A DNA stretch of 64,000 nt from Streptomyces smaragdinus (GCF_009604385.1 NZ_WEGJ01000012.1:62001-126000), one strand, 5' to 3'; counted from the first letter of the stretch, positions 54,243 to 63,469 are shown. The notes: a model not told the origin generated them from the letters alone. Numbers and translations: made by a program.

Positions 54243-56734
54243 CGGGTCACCTCCGAGGTGATCTCCGGGCCGACCGCCACCACGTCGCCGGGCCGGGCGC
54301 CCGTCTCGGCGGTGACGCCCGGGGCCGTGGACTGGAGCGGCAGCCAGACCACGCGGTCCGGCATCTCGGCGGTCACCCGCAGCGGCAGGCTCACCGAGCC
54401 GGCCGGTCCGGTGACCGTGAGGGTGTCGCCGTCCTTGACGCCGGCCTCGTCCGCGGTGGCGGGCGAGACGCGGGCCTCGGCGGCGTGCCGGGTGCCGGTG
54501 AGGGCGTCGTCGCCCTCCTGCAGCCGGCCGTTGTCGAGCAGCAGCCGGTGACCGGCGAGGACCGCCTGGCCGGGCTGCGGATCGGGCAGTGTCCCCTGGA
54601 GCTCGGTGGGCGTCGCGGGCCGGTCGCCGGTCCAGACGCCGAGCCGGTCCAGCTCGGCGCGCACGGTGCGTACGTCGGGCAGGCCCAGGTGTACGTCCAT
54701 GGCGTCGGCGAGCATGTTCAGCACCCGGGTGTCCGGCGGGGCCAGCTGTCCGGCGCGCATCAGGTCGGCCTTGAGCGCGGGCTCGAACGGGCGGGCGCGG
54801 CCCTCCCAGTCGAGGAACGTGCCGGCCTTCTCCGCGACGGCGGCGACGGGCAGGACGACGTCGGCCTGTGCGGTGACCTCGCTGGGCCGCTGCTCCAGGC
54901 TGACCAGGAAGCCAACCTTCGCCAGCGCCTCGCGGGCCAGCGCCGGGTCCGGCAGGTCGGCCACCTCGACGCCGCCGACGAGCAGCGCGGTCAGCTGTCC
55001 GCCGGCCGCGGCGGCGACGATCTCCGTGGCGTCCCGGCCGCTGCGCGGCGGCAGCGCGCCGAGGCCCCAGGCGGACGCGGTCTGGACGCGGGCCTCGGGG
55101 TCGGAGGCGGGGCGCCCGTACGGCAGCAGCCCCGGCATCGCGCCGGCCTCGATCGCGGCCCGCTCACCGGCCCGGCGCGGGATCCACACCAGGGCGGCGC
55201 CGGTGGCGTCGGCGAGGCGGGCGGCGGCGGAGAGGCCGCCGGGGACCCCGGCCAGCCGCTCGCCGACGAGGATGACGGCGCCGGGCTTGCGGAGGGCCTC
55301 GGCGGCGCGGGTGCCGTCCTCGCCCAGGTCCTCCCCGCCGGCCAGGGCGTCGAGCCACTTGGGCTCGGTGCCGGGCGCGGCCGGCAGCAGCGTGCCGCCG
55401 GTCTTCGCCAGACCCCGGGTGATGTGCGTGGCCAGGGAGTACGACTGCTGCTTGCGCTTGCGCCAGGCCTTGCGCAGCCGCAGGAAGACGCCGGGCGCCT
55501 CCTCCTCCGACTCGAACCCGGCGAGCAGGACGGCGGGCGCCTGCTCCAGCGCCGTGTACGTGACCCCGGTGCCGTCCAGGTCGACGCCGCGTCCCGCGAC
55601 GCGGGCGGCGAGGAACTCGGCCTCCTCCGCGGAGTGGACGCGGGCGCGGAAGTCGATGTCGTTGGTGTCGAGGGCGACCCGGGCGAACTTGGCATACGCG
55701 TAGGCGTCCTCGACGGTCAGCCGGCCCCCGGTGAGGACACCGGTGCGGCCGACCGCGCCGTCCAGGCCCTTCGCGGCGGCGGCCAGCGCCTCCGGCCAGC
55801 TCGCCGGCTCCAGCTCACCGTCGGCGCCTCGGACCAGGGGGGTCGTGATGCGGTCGGGGAGCTGTGCGTAGCGGAAGCCGAAGCGGCCCTTGTCGCACAT
55901 CCACTCCTCGTTGACCTCCGGGTCGTTGGCGGCGAGCCGCCGCATGACCTTGCCGCGCCGGTGGTCGGTGCGGGTGGCGCAGCCCCCGGAGCAGTGCTCG
56001 CAGACGCTGGGCGAGGAGATCAGGTCGAAGGGGCGGGACCGGAAGCGGTACATCTTCGACGTCAGCGCGCCGACCGGGCAGATCTGGATCGTGTTGCCCG
56101 AGAAGTACGACTCGAACGGGTCGCCCTCGCCGGTGCCGACCTGCTGGAGCGCGCCGCGCTCCAGGAGTTCGATCATCGGGTCGCCGGCGATCTGCTGGCT
56201 GAAGCGGGTGCAGCGGGCGCAGAGCACGCAGCGTTCGCGGTCCAGCAGGACCTGGGTGCTGATCGCCACGGGCTTCTCGAACGTGCGCTTCTTGCCGTCG
56301 AAGCGGCTTTCGGCGTTGCCGTGGGACATGGACTGGTTCTGCAGGGGGCATTCGCCGCCCTTGTCGCAGACGGGGCAGTCCAGGGGGTGGTTGATGAGGA
56401 GCATCTCCATGACGCCGCGCTGGGCCTTCTCGGCCACGGGCGAGGAGAGCTGGGTTTTTACGACCATGCCGTCGGTGCAGGTGATGGTGCAGGAGGCCAT
56501 CGGCTTGCGCTGGCCCTCCACCTCGACGATGCACTGGCGGCAGGCGCCGACGGGGTCCAGGGCGGGATGGTCGCAGAATCTGGGGACCTCGACGCCGAGC
56601 TGCTCGGCGGCGCGGATGACGAGGGTGCCCTTGGGCACGCTGATCTCGACGCCGTCGATCGTCAGCGTGATGAGGTCTTCCGGAGGAATCTCCGGGGTGC
56701 CGCCTCCGGCGGGGGCGGACGTGGTGACGGTCAT
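54239..56734 (-). CDS. nuoG: NADH-quinone oxidoreductase subunit G
   Basis: 831 aa. N-terminal 2Fe-2S (FCDHPALDPVGACRQC) and 4Fe-4S regions (DCPVCDKGGECPLQ, CVLCARCTRF, QICPVGAL) are followed by a molybdopterin-oxidoreductase-like domain without cofactor residues. The extra N7 cluster site is present: CEHCSGGC, with the fourth Cys in EEWMCDKGRFG. It is the main iron-sulfur subunit of the NADH module. GGAGG precedes the ATG; it starts 28 bases after nuoF. Confidence 0.95.
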   Translation of the reverse strand: MTVTTSAPAGGGTPEIPPEDLITLTIDGVEISVPKGTLVIRAAEQLGVEVPRFCDHPALDPVGACRQCIVEVEGQRKPMASCTITCTDGMVVKTQLSSPVAEKAQRGVMEMLLINHPLDCPVCDKGGECPLQNQSMSHGNAESRFDGKKRTFEKPVAISTQVLLDRERCVLCARCTRFSQQIAGDPMIELLERGALQQVGTGEGDPFESYFSGNTIQICPVGALTSKMYRFRSRPFDLISSPSVCEHCSGGCATRTDHRRGKVMRRLAANDPEVNEEWMCDKGRFGFRYAQLPDRITTPLVRGADGELEPASWPEALAAAAKGLDGAVGRTGVLTGGRLTVEDAYAYAKFARVALDTNDIDFRARVHSAEEAEFLAARVAGRGVDLDGTGVTYTALEQAPAVLLAGFESEEEAPGVFLRLRKAWRKRKQQSYSLATHITRGLAKTGGTLLPAAPGTEPKWLDALAGGEDLGEDGTRAAEALRKPGAVILVGERLAGVPGGLSAAARLADATGAALVWIPRRAGERAAIEAGAMPGLLPYGRPASDPEARVQTASAWGLGALPPRSGRDATEIVAAAAGGQLTALLVGGVEVADLPDPALAREALAKVGFLVSLEQRPSEVTAQADVVLPVAAVAEKAGTFLDWEGRARPFEPALKADLMRAGQLAPPDTRVLNMLADAMDVHLGLPDVRTVRAELDRLGVWTGDRPATPTELQGTLPDPQPGQAVLAGHRLLLDNGRLQEGDDALTGTRHAAEARVSPATADEAGVKDGDTLTVTGPAGSVSLPLRVTAEMPDRVVWLPLQSTAPGVTAETGARPGDVVAVGPEITSEVTR

Positions 56735-56762
56735 GCGTCCACCTCCGGGTGGGTTGTGGTGA

Positions 56763-58106
56763 TCATGCGGTCGCCCCCGCGTCCGCCCACAGCGTCGACT
56801 TGTTGTGGTCGAAGGGGCAGCCCTTGCCCGTGACGTGGGCCTCGTACTCGGCGCGGAAGTGCTTCACCGAGGAGAAGATCGGGGCCGCGGCGCCGTCGCC
56901 GAGGGCGCAGAAGGCCTTGCCGTTGATGTTGTCCGCGATGTCCGTGATCTTGTCGATGTCGGACATCGACGCCTTCCCGGCCTCGAAGTCCCGCATCAGC
57001 TGGACCAGCCAGTACGTGCCCTCACGGCACGGCGTGCACTTGCCGCAGGACTCGTGGGCGTAGAACTCCGTCCACCGGGTCACCGCCCGCACCACGCACG
57101 TCGTCTCGTCGAAGCACTGCAGCGCCTTCGTGCCGAGCATGGAGCCCGCCGCGCCGACGCCCTCGTAGTCCAGCGGGACGTCCAGGTGCTCGTCGGTGAA
57201 CAGCGGCGTCGACGACCCGCCCGGCGTCCAGAACTTCAGCCGGTGCCCGGGCCGCATCCCGCCGCCCATGGCGAGGAGCTGGCGCAGGGTGATGCCCAGC
57301 GGAGCCTCGTACTGGCCGGGGTTGGCGACATGGCCGCTCAGCGAGTAGAGCGTGAAGCCCGGGGACTTCTCCGACCCCATCGACTTGAACCAGTCCTTGC
57401 CCCGGTGCATGATCGCCGGCACCGACGCGATGGACTCGACGTTGTTCACCACGGTCGGGCACGCGTACAGACCCTCGACCGCCGGGAACGGCGGCCGCAG
57501 CCGCGGCTGGCCGCGCCGGCCCTCGAGGGAGTCGAGCAGCGCCGTCTCCTCGCCGCAGATGTACGCGCCCGCGCCCGCGTGCACGGTCAGCTCCAGGTCG
57601 AAGCCGGAGCCCTGCACGTTCTTGCCGAGGTACCCGGCCGCGTACGCCTCGCGCACGGCCTCGTGCAGCCGGCGCAGTACGGGGACGACCTCGCCGCGCA
57701 GATAGATGAACGCGTGGTTGGAGCGGATCGCGTGGCACGCGATCACGATGCCCTCGATGAGCGAGTGCGGGTTGGCGAAGAGGAGCGGGATGTCCTTGCA
57801 GGTCCCCGGCTCCGACTCGTCGGCGTTGACGACGAGGTAGTGCGGCTTGCCGTCGCCCTGCGGGATGAACTGCCATTTCATCCCGGTGGGGAAGCCGGCG
57901 CCGCCGCGCCCGCGCAGACCGGAGTCCTTGACGTACGCGATGACGTCGTCCGGCGGCATCGCGAGGGCCTTCTTCAGGCCCTGGTAGCCGTCGTGGCGCA
58001 GATACGTCGACAGGGTCCACGACTCGGGCTCGTCCCAGAACGCGGAGAGGACCGGTGCGAGCAGCTTGTCCGGGCTGGTCTCGGGGATGTCCGTGGTCAC
58101 CGACAT
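56763..58106 (-). CDS. nuoF: NADH-quinone oxidoreductase subunit F
   Basis: 447 aa. GLRGRGGAGFPTGMKW (FMN/NADH site), NADESEPGTCKD and ESCGKCTPCREG (4Fe-4S cluster N3) are complete. It oxidises NADH and passes electrons through FMN into the chain. The ATG at 58106 overlaps the nuoE stop as TGATG. Confidence 0.96.
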   Translation of the reverse strand: MSVTTDIPETSPDKLLAPVLSAFWDEPESWTLSTYLRHDGYQGLKKALAMPPDDVIAYVKDSGLRGRGGAGFPTGMKWQFIPQGDGKPHYLVVNADESEPGTCKDIPLLFANPHSLIEGIVIACHAIRSNHAFIYLRGEVVPVLRRLHEAVREAYAAGYLGKNVQGSGFDLELTVHAGAGAYICGEETALLDSLEGRRGQPRLRPPFPAVEGLYACPTVVNNVESIASVPAIMHRGKDWFKSMGSEKSPGFTLYSLSGHVANPGQYEAPLGITLRQLLAMGGGMRPGHRLKFWTPGGSSTPLFTDEHLDVPLDYEGVGAAGSMLGTKALQCFDETTCVVRAVTRWTEFYAHESCGKCTPCREGTYWLVQLMRDFEAGKASMSDIDKITDIADNINGKAFCALGDGAAAPIFSSVKHFRAEYEAHVTGKGCPFDHNKSTLWADAGATA

Positions 58107-58840
58107 CACTCCCCCTCCGTTTCGGCGGCGGACGAACGGGGCGAGACGACCTTCCCGGTCCCGCCCTTGGCGAGCTTCAGCCCGGTCAGCGAGGCCGGGC
58201 CCGCGCCGCCGCTCTCGGCGACCGCGCCCTCGCGCTGGTCGGGGAAGCCGGCCAGTATCCGCGAGGTCTCCTTGAACGTGCACAGCCGGGCGCCGCGGGT
58301 GGGCGCCACCTCGGCGCCGGCCCGCAGGTCGTCGACGAGCTTCTTCGCGGACTCGATGGTCTGGTTGTCAAAGAACTCCCAGTTGACCATCACCACCGGG
58401 GCGTAGTCGCAGGCCGCGTTGCACTCGATGTGCTCCACGCTGACCTTGCCGTCGTCGGTGGTCTCCCCGTTGCCGACGCCCAGGTGCTCCTGCAGCGCCT
58501 CGAAGATGGCGTCGCCGCCCATCACCGCGCAGAGCGTGTTCGTACAGACGCCGACCTGGTAGTCGCCGCCGTTCTTCCGCCGGTACATGGAGTAGAAGGT
58601 GGCGACGGCCGTGACCTCGGCCGTGGTCAGCTCCAGCAGGTCGGCGCAGAACCGCACGCCGGTGCGGGTGACGTAGCCCTCCTCCGACTGCACCAGGTGC
58701 AGCAGCGGCAGCAGCGCGGAGCGGCTGCCGGGGTAGCGCGCGATGACCTCGCGGGCGTCGGCCTCCAGCCGGGCGCGCACCTCGGCGGGGTAGTCGGGGG
58801 CGGGCAGCTGGGGCATCCCCAGACTGACTTCGGCTGTCAT
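58106..58840 (-). CDS. nuoE: NADH-quinone oxidoreductase subunit E
   Basis: 244 aa thioredoxin-like 2Fe-2S protein; ligands are VCTNTLC (C-x4-C) and CNAAC (C-x3-C). About 70 residues beyond the usual end form a Gly/Ser/Lys-rich tail. It is part of the NADH-oxidising module. It starts just after nuoD with a four-base overlap. Confidence 0.94.
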   Translation of the reverse strand: MTAEVSLGMPQLPAPDYPAEVRARLEADAREVIARYPGSRSALLPLLHLVQSEEGYVTRTGVRFCADLLELTTAEVTAVATFYSMYRRKNGGDYQVGVCTNTLCAVMGGDAIFEALQEHLGVGNGETTDDGKVSVEHIECNAACDYAPVVMVNWEFFDNQTIESAKKLVDDLRAGAEVAPTRGARLCTFKETSRILAGFPDQREGAVAESGGAGPASLTGLKLAKGGTGKVVSPRSSAAETEGE

Positions 58841-60165
58841 CGGTCGACGCCTCCCATCACGGGGTCGATGGACGCCACCGCGACGATCACGTCGGCGACC
58901 TGGCCGCCCTCGCACATCGCCGCCATGGCCTGCAGGTTGGTGAAGGAGGGGTCGCGGAAGTGGACCCGGTACGGGCGGGTGCCGCCGTCGGAGACGACGT
59001 GCACGCCGAGCTCGCCCTTGGGCGATTCGACGGCCGCGTAGGCCTGGCCGGGCGGGACCCGGAAGCCCTCGGTCACCAGCTTGAAGTGGTGGATCAGGGC
59101 TTCCATCGAGGTGCCCATGATGTTCTTGATGTGGTCCAGCGAGTTGCCGAGCCCGTCCGGGCCGAGCGCGAGCTGCGCGGGCCAGGCGATCTTCTTGTCG
59201 CCGACCATGACCGGGCCGGGCTCGAGCCGGTCCAGCACCTGCTCGACGATGCGCAGCGACTGGCGCATCTCCTCCAGCCGGATCAGGTACCGGCCGTAGG
59301 AGTCGCAGGTGTCGGTGGTCGGGACCTCGAAGTCGAAGGTCTCGTAGCCGCAGTACGGGTCGGACTTGCGCAGGTCGTGGGGCAGGCCGGCGGAGCGCAG
59401 GATCGGGCCGGTGGCGCCGGTGGCGAGGCAGCCGGCCAGGTCGAGGTAGCCGATGTCCTGCATCCGGGCCTTGAAGACCGGGTTGCCGGTGGCGAGCTGG
59501 TCGTACTCCACCAGGTTCTTGCGGAGCGTCTTGACCGTCTCGCGGATCTTGTCGACGGCGCCCGGGGGCAGGTCCTGGGCGAGGCCGCCGGGGCGGATGT
59601 ACGCGTGGTTCATCCGCAGGCCGGTGATCAGCTCGTACAGGTCGAGGATCAGCTCGCGGTCGCGGAAGCCGTAGATCATGATGGTCGTCGCGCCGAGCTC
59701 CATCCCGCCGGTGGCGATGCACACCAGGTGGGAGGAGAGGCGGTTGAGCTCCATCAGCAGCACGCGGATGAGCGTGGCGCGCTCCGGGACGTCGTCCTCG
59801 ATGCCGAGCAGGCGCTCGACGCCGAGGCAGTAGCCGGTCTCGTTGAAGAAGGACGTGAGGTAGTCCATCCGCGTCACGAACGTGGTGCCCTGCGTCCACG
59901 TGCGGTACTCGAGGTTCTTCTCGATGCCGGTGTGCAGATAGCCGATGCCGCAGCGGGCCTCGGTCACGGTCTCGCCGTCGATCTCCAGGATGAGCCGCAG
60001 CACGCCGTGCGTGGACGGGTGCTGGGGGCCCATGTTGACGACGATGCGCTCGTCGTCGGCCTTTCGGTCGGCGGCGGCCTGGACGACCTCGTCCCAGTCG
60101 CCGCCGGTGACGGTGTAGACCTTGCCCTCGGTGGTGTCCCGGTGGGGGGCGTGTGAGGTGCTCAT
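58837..60165 (-). CDS. nuoD: NADH-quinone oxidoreductase subunit D
   Basis: 442 aa, the 49-kDa-type subunit related to NiFe hydrogenase large subunits. NMGPQHPSTHGVLRLILEIDG carries the quinone-site His, and RYLIRLEEMRQSLRIVEQ and PKGELGVHVVSDG are conserved. With NuoB it forms the quinone-reduction site. It is the only nuoD in the window. The ATG overlaps the nuoC stop as TGATG. Confidence 0.96.
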   Translation of the reverse strand: MSTSHAPHRDTTEGKVYTVTGGDWDEVVQAAADRKADDERIVVNMGPQHPSTHGVLRLILEIDGETVTEARCGIGYLHTGIEKNLEYRTWTQGTTFVTRMDYLTSFFNETGYCLGVERLLGIEDDVPERATLIRVLLMELNRLSSHLVCIATGGMELGATTIMIYGFRDRELILDLYELITGLRMNHAYIRPGGLAQDLPPGAVDKIRETVKTLRKNLVEYDQLATGNPVFKARMQDIGYLDLAGCLATGATGPILRSAGLPHDLRKSDPYCGYETFDFEVPTTDTCDSYGRYLIRLEEMRQSLRIVEQVLDRLEPGPVMVGDKKIAWPAQLALGPDGLGNSLDHIKNIMGTSMEALIHHFKLVTEGFRVPPGQAYAAVESPKGELGVHVVSDGGTRPYRVHFRDPSFTNLQAMAAMCEGGQVADVIVAVASIDPVMGGVDR

Positions 60166-60902
60166 CAGCTGTACGACCTCCGCTGGTCGGGCGCCGGGAT
60201 CTGGGCGCCCTTGTACTCGACGGGGATGCCGCCGAGCGGGTAGTCCTTGCGCTGGGGGTGGCCCTGCCAGTCGTCCGGCATCATGATCCGGGTCAGCGCG
60301 GGGTGGCCGTCGAAGACGATGCCGAAGAAGTCGTACGTCTCGCGCTCGTGCCAGTCGTTCGTCGGATAGACGGAGACGATCGACGGGATGTGCGGGTCGG
60401 CGTCGGGCGTGCTCACCTCGAGGCGGATCAGCCGGGTGTGGGTGATCGAGCGCAGGTGGTAGACGGCGTGCAGTTCGCGGCCCTTGTCGTGGGGGAAGTG
60501 CACGCCGCTGACGCCGGTGCACAGCTCGAAGCGCAGGGCCGGGTCGTCGCGGAGGGTCTTCGCGACCTCGGGAAGGAATTCACGTTCGATGTGGAACGTG
60601 AGCTCGCCGCGGTCGACGACCGTCTTGGCGATCACGTTCTCCGGGACGAGGCCCTTCTCCTCCAGGGCGCCCTCCAGCTCGTCGGCGACCTCGTCGAACC
60701 AGCCGCCGTACGGGCGGGCCGAGGCGCCGGGGAGGCGGACGGACCGGACGAGGCCGCCGTAGCCGGAGGTGTCGCCGCCGTTGTTGGCGCCGAACATACC
60801 GCGCTGGACACGGATCTCCTCGCCGGCGTCGCCGCGCTGGCCGGGGAGGTTCTGCGCGGAGAGGTCCTTCTCGGGGTTCACCCCGTTCGCTGCGTCGCTC
60901 AC
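60165..60902 (-). CDS. nuoC: NADH-quinone oxidoreductase subunit C
   Basis: 245 aa. The N-terminal 60 residues are an actinobacterial extension; the NuoC fold follows and ends with DWHERETYDFFGIVFDGHP and GHPQRKDYPLGG. GTG start overlapping the nuoB stop by four bases. It is not fused to nuoD. Confidence 0.95.
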   Translation of the reverse strand: MSDAANGVNPEKDLSAQNLPGQRGDAGEEIRVQRGMFGANNGGDTSGYGGLVRSVRLPGASARPYGGWFDEVADELEGALEEKGLVPENVIAKTVVDRGELTFHIEREFLPEVAKTLRDDPALRFELCTGVSGVHFPHDKGRELHAVYHLRSITHTRLIRLEVSTPDADPHIPSIVSVYPTNDWHERETYDFFGIVFDGHPALTRIMMPDDWQGHPQRKDYPLGGIPVEYKGAQIPAPDQRRSYS

Positions 60903-61453
60903 CGCAGGAGCCCCTTCATCTCGATCGTCGGCAGCGCCTTGCGGGCCGCCTCCTCCGCCTCGCGGGCGGCCTCCTCGCGGTTCACGCCGAGCTTCTCGTG
61001 CTGGATCTTCTCGTGGAGCTTGAGGATCGCGTCCAGCAGCATCTCGGGGCGCGGCGGGCAGCCGGGCAGATAGATGTCGACCGGGACGATGTGGTCGACG
61101 CCCTGGACGATCGCGTAGTTGTTGAACATGCCGCCCGAGGAGGCGCACACGCCCATGGAGATGACCCACTTGGGGTTCGGCATCTGGTCGTAGACCTGCC
61201 GCAGCACCGGCGCCATCTTCTGGCTCACCCGGCCGGCGACGATCATGAGGTCGGCCTGGCGGGGTGAGCCGCGGAAGACCTCCATGCCGAAACGCGCCAG
61301 GTCGTAGCGGCCGGCGCCGGTGGTCATCATCTCGATGGCGCAGCAGGCCAGGCCGAACGTCGCCGGGAAGACCGACGCCTTGCGCACCCAGCCCGCGGCC
61401 TGCTCGACGGTGGTCAGCAGAAAGCCGCTGGGGAGTTTCTCTTCGATACCCAT
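60899..61453 (-). CDS. nuoB: NADH-quinone oxidoreductase subunit B
   Basis: 184 aa with the N2 cluster cysteines in FGLACCAIEM, MGVCASSGGMF and LPGCPPRPEML. It passes electrons to quinone next to NuoD. The C-terminal 25 residues are Ala/Glu-rich. It starts 17 bases after the nuoA stop. Confidence 0.96.
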   Translation of the reverse strand: MGIEEKLPSGFLLTTVEQAAGWVRKASVFPATFGLACCAIEMMTTGAGRYDLARFGMEVFRGSPRQADLMIVAGRVSQKMAPVLRQVYDQMPNPKWVISMGVCASSGGMFNNYAIVQGVDHIVPVDIYLPGCPPRPEMLLDAILKLHEKIQHEKLGVNREEAAREAEEAARKALPTIEMKGLLR

Positions 61454-61470
61454 GACGTGTCCCTAGCCCC

Positions 61471-61830
61471 CTAGTCCCATTCCAGGCCGCCGCGCCGCCA
61501 TACGTAGGCGTAGGCGACGAAGACCGTCAGCACGAAGAGCAGCATCTCGACGAGCCCGAACAGCCCGAGCGAGTCGAAGGACACGGCCCAGGGATAGAGG
61601 AAGACGATCTCGATGTCGAAGACGATGAAGAGCATCGCCGTCAGGTAGTACTTGACCGGGAACCGGCCGCCGCCCGCGGGCTGCGGCGTCGGCTCGATGC
61701 CGCACTCGTACGCGTCGAGCTTCGCCCGGTTGTATCTCTTGGGGCCGATGATCGCGGCCATGACCACGGAGAAAACCGCGAACGCTGCCGCGATGCCCCC
61801 CAGCACGAGGATCGGTGTGTAGGCGTTCAC
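61471..61830 (-). CDS. nuoA: NADH-quinone oxidoreductase subunit A
   Basis: 119 aa, three transmembrane helices; DAYECGIEPTPQPAGGGRFP and FIVFDIEIVFLYPWAV are the family motifs. First gene of nuoA-N, all 14 genes present and in canonical order. GTG start with AAAGGAG about ten bases ahead. Confidence 0.95.
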   Translation of the reverse strand: MNAYTPILVLGGIAAAFAVFSVVMAAIIGPKRYNRAKLDAYECGIEPTPQPAGGGRFPVKYYLTAMLFIVFDIEIVFLYPWAVSFDSLGLFGLVEMLLFVLTVFVAYAYVWRRGGLEWD

Positions 61831-61931
61831 CGTTGCCTCGCTCCTTTCAGTCGACGTGACTGCTTATTCGGCCTTGCGCGCAGGTGCGGACCGCCTCCGG
61901 TCCCGGCTCCGTTACCACGAAGATCGTGACC

Positions 61932-61949
61932 ATGTGAGGCAGTTCACAA
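61932..61949. promoter_or_regulatory. Rex operator candidate upstream of nuoA
   Basis: ATGTGAGGCAGTTCACAA matches the Rex site pattern TTGTGAA-N4-TTCACAA at 12 of 14 defined positions. It lies about 100 bases upstream of nuoA and overlaps a TTGTGA -35-like box on the minus strand. Rex senses the NADH/NAD+ ratio and is known to control nuo in S. coelicolor (from memory). Confidence 0.65.
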
Positions 61950-61981
61950 GCCTGCGTGGGACGCATCCTATGCCTCAGGCC

Positions 61982-61997
61982 TTGTGATCTGCGACAC
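61982..61997 (+). repeat. nuo upstream direct repeat, copy 1
   Basis: TTGTGATCTGCGACAC; copy 2 starts exactly 33 bases later with 14 of 16 identical bases. Each copy contains TTGTGA, a Rex-like half-site, plus CAC. Confidence 0.5.
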
Positions 61998-62014
61998 GGG
62001 GGTGGCCCCAAGGT

Positions 62015-62030
62015 TTGTGATCTTTGACAC
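62015..62030 (+). repeat. nuo upstream direct repeat, copy 2
   Basis: TTGTGATCTTTGACAC. The 33-bp period equals about three helical turns, so bound proteins would lie on one face. The rest of the 770-base region 61831-62600 has no gene; repeated TGATCAC-like words occur to about 62370. Confidence 0.5.
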
Positions 62031-62401
62031 CCGGCGGATGATCATCTTTGCGGACACCGCGGGCGATCTTGCGGCAAGCTTCCCGTTGATCACCATCCGT
62101 GATATTCGATGGCGTTGCCGCAGGTCGGAGGGGTGATAATCGGCCCTGCTCCTATCAAGGCACGAGGGGTTTGCGCAAATTCGCGATGGACGCCGGGACC
62201 ATGTAAGCGCCGTGCGCACCGCTTGCGGGAGGCGTCGACCGGACCCGATCACGGGGCCGGTCGGCGGCCCCTCGCGGCGGGCTCCGGAGACGTCCGGACG
62301 GACCGATCACCCATGTCGGACATGCGGGATACGTGATCGTGAACTGCGCCACAAGTGATCACCCGTCAACGGCCGCCGGGGGGCTCGGGCTTGAACTCCA
62401 C

Positions 62402-62518
62402 CCGGGCTTGGGCTAGTCCCGGCGCGTGGCCGAATCGGGGCGTAAAGCCCGTGCGTACACAAGGTGTCGGCGAAACGATCAAGGGACGTTCGTCCCCCGG
62501 ATTCGGGCCGTTAGGCCC
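62402..62518 (+). promoter_or_regulatory. possible structured leader before NlpC/P60 gene
   Basis: GGCC-GAATC-GGGG (62428-62440) can pair with CCCC-G-GATTC-G-GGCC (62495-62509), closing a domain of about 80 bases. The right strand also takes part in two local hairpins, GGGAC-GTTC-GTCCC (62483-62496) and GGGCC-GTTA-GGCCC (62505-62518). The helices exclude each other, as in switch-like leaders. Further hairpins GGGC-GTAAA-GCCC (62438-62450) and CCGGG/CCCGG (62402-62422) lie nearby. No known riboswitch family is recognised. Confidence 0.4.
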
Positions 62519-62600
62519 AATTCGCGTCGCGTACGCGTCAAAAGTGAGCCATTCCACGGTGTTTGAAAGTGCCCCTTTGTCCCTGGTAGCAACGGACACC

Positions 62601-63410
62601 ATGCCCCTCAAGCCGCATATAACCAGCCACCGGAAGCCCCGCCGCAGCAGTGGCCCCGTCCGGGTCCTGCGCGCCGGAGTGGCCGGTGGTGCCCTCGCGA
62701 CACTGGTGGCCACCGCCTCCCCCGCCTCGGCCGCCGACGCCGAGTCGCCCGCGGAGGCCACCGCGGAACTGCCCGTACTCCCCTTCGCCGACTCCGACAT
62801 CGCCCTCCCCGAGCCCGCCAAGGCCGCCGGGGTCCGCGTCCAGGAGGGCGTCGAGGCCCTGGAACAGAGCGCCCTGCGCACGGCCGTACGCGCCGAGGCC
62901 GACGAGGCCGGCGCCGCCGCCCTCAAGGCCGCCACCGAGAAGCACGAGGCCGCCGTGGCCCGTGAGGCCGCCCGCAAGGAGGCCGCCGAGCGCGCCGCCG
63001 AGGCCCGCGCCTCCCGCACGGCCACCCGCACCGATCTCGGCACCACCGCCGCCACGGGCAGCGCCGCCACCGTCATCTCCTTCCTCGAGGCCCAGGTCGG
63101 CAAGGCGTACGTGATGGGCGGCACCGGCCCCTCCGCGTACGACTGCTCCGGGCTGACGCAGGCCGCGTTCCGTACGATCGGCGTCTCCCTGCCGCGTACG
63201 GCCGCCGAGCAGTCCACGGCCGGCACCCAGATCCCCGTCTCCCAGGTCCGCGCCGGCGACCTCGTCTTCTGGGGCGGCGTCGGCTCGGCGTACCACGTCG
63301 CGGTGTACATCGGCGGCGGTCAGTACCTGGACGCGGCCAACCCGTCCAAGGGCGTCGTCATCCAGCAGATGTCCTACTACATGCCGACCTCGGCGGTCCG
63401 CGTCCTCTGA
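62601..63410 (+). CDS. secreted NlpC/P60 peptidoglycan endopeptidase
   Basis: 269 aa. Sec signal peptide (about 1-45, ATLVATASPASA), an acidic linker, an Ala/Glu/Lys/Arg-rich coiled coil (about 75-145) and a C-terminal NlpC/P60 domain (155-269). Catalytic Cys182 in YDCSGLTQAAF and His232 in SAYHVAVYIGGG are present. Such enzymes cut peptide stems of the cell wall during growth, germination or division. The ribosome binding site before the ATG is weak, and the long 5' region may form alternative structures. In S. coelicolor a NlpC/P60 gene also adjoins nuoA (from memory). Confidence 0.9.
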   Translation: MPLKPHITSHRKPRRSSGPVRVLRAGVAGGALATLVATASPASAADAESPAEATAELPVLPFADSDIALPEPAKAAGVRVQEGVEALEQSALRTAVRAEADEAGAAALKAATEKHEAAVAREAARKEAAERAAEARASRTATRTDLGTTAATGSAATVISFLEAQVGKAYVMGGTGPSAYDCSGLTQAAFRTIGVSLPRTAAEQSTAGTQIPVSQVRAGDLVFWGGVGSAYHVAVYIGGGQYLDAANPSKGVVIQQMSYYMPTSAVRVL

Positions 63411-63455
63411 CCGACCGCGCCCCACCCGACCCTTCGATCCCTCAAGTCCCGCCCC

Positions 63456-63469
63456 CAACAAGGTTGTTG
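63456..63469. promoter_or_regulatory. palindrome downstream of NlpC/P60 gene
   Basis: CAACAA-GG-TTGTTG, perfect, 68 bases upstream of the next start codon. Its right arm resembles a -35 box, so it may be an operator of the following gene pair. Confidence 0.35.

Noticed and set aside
62402..62600. ydaO-type c-di-AMP riboswitch or GEMM c-di-GMP riboswitch before the NlpC/P60 gene
   Set aside because: GGGGCGTAAAGCCC recalls a GEMM segment, but the AGGGCAAACC partner and the ydaO GGGGTGAAT and CCCGTCAGCTAACC blocks are absent. Only an unclassified structured leader is claimed.
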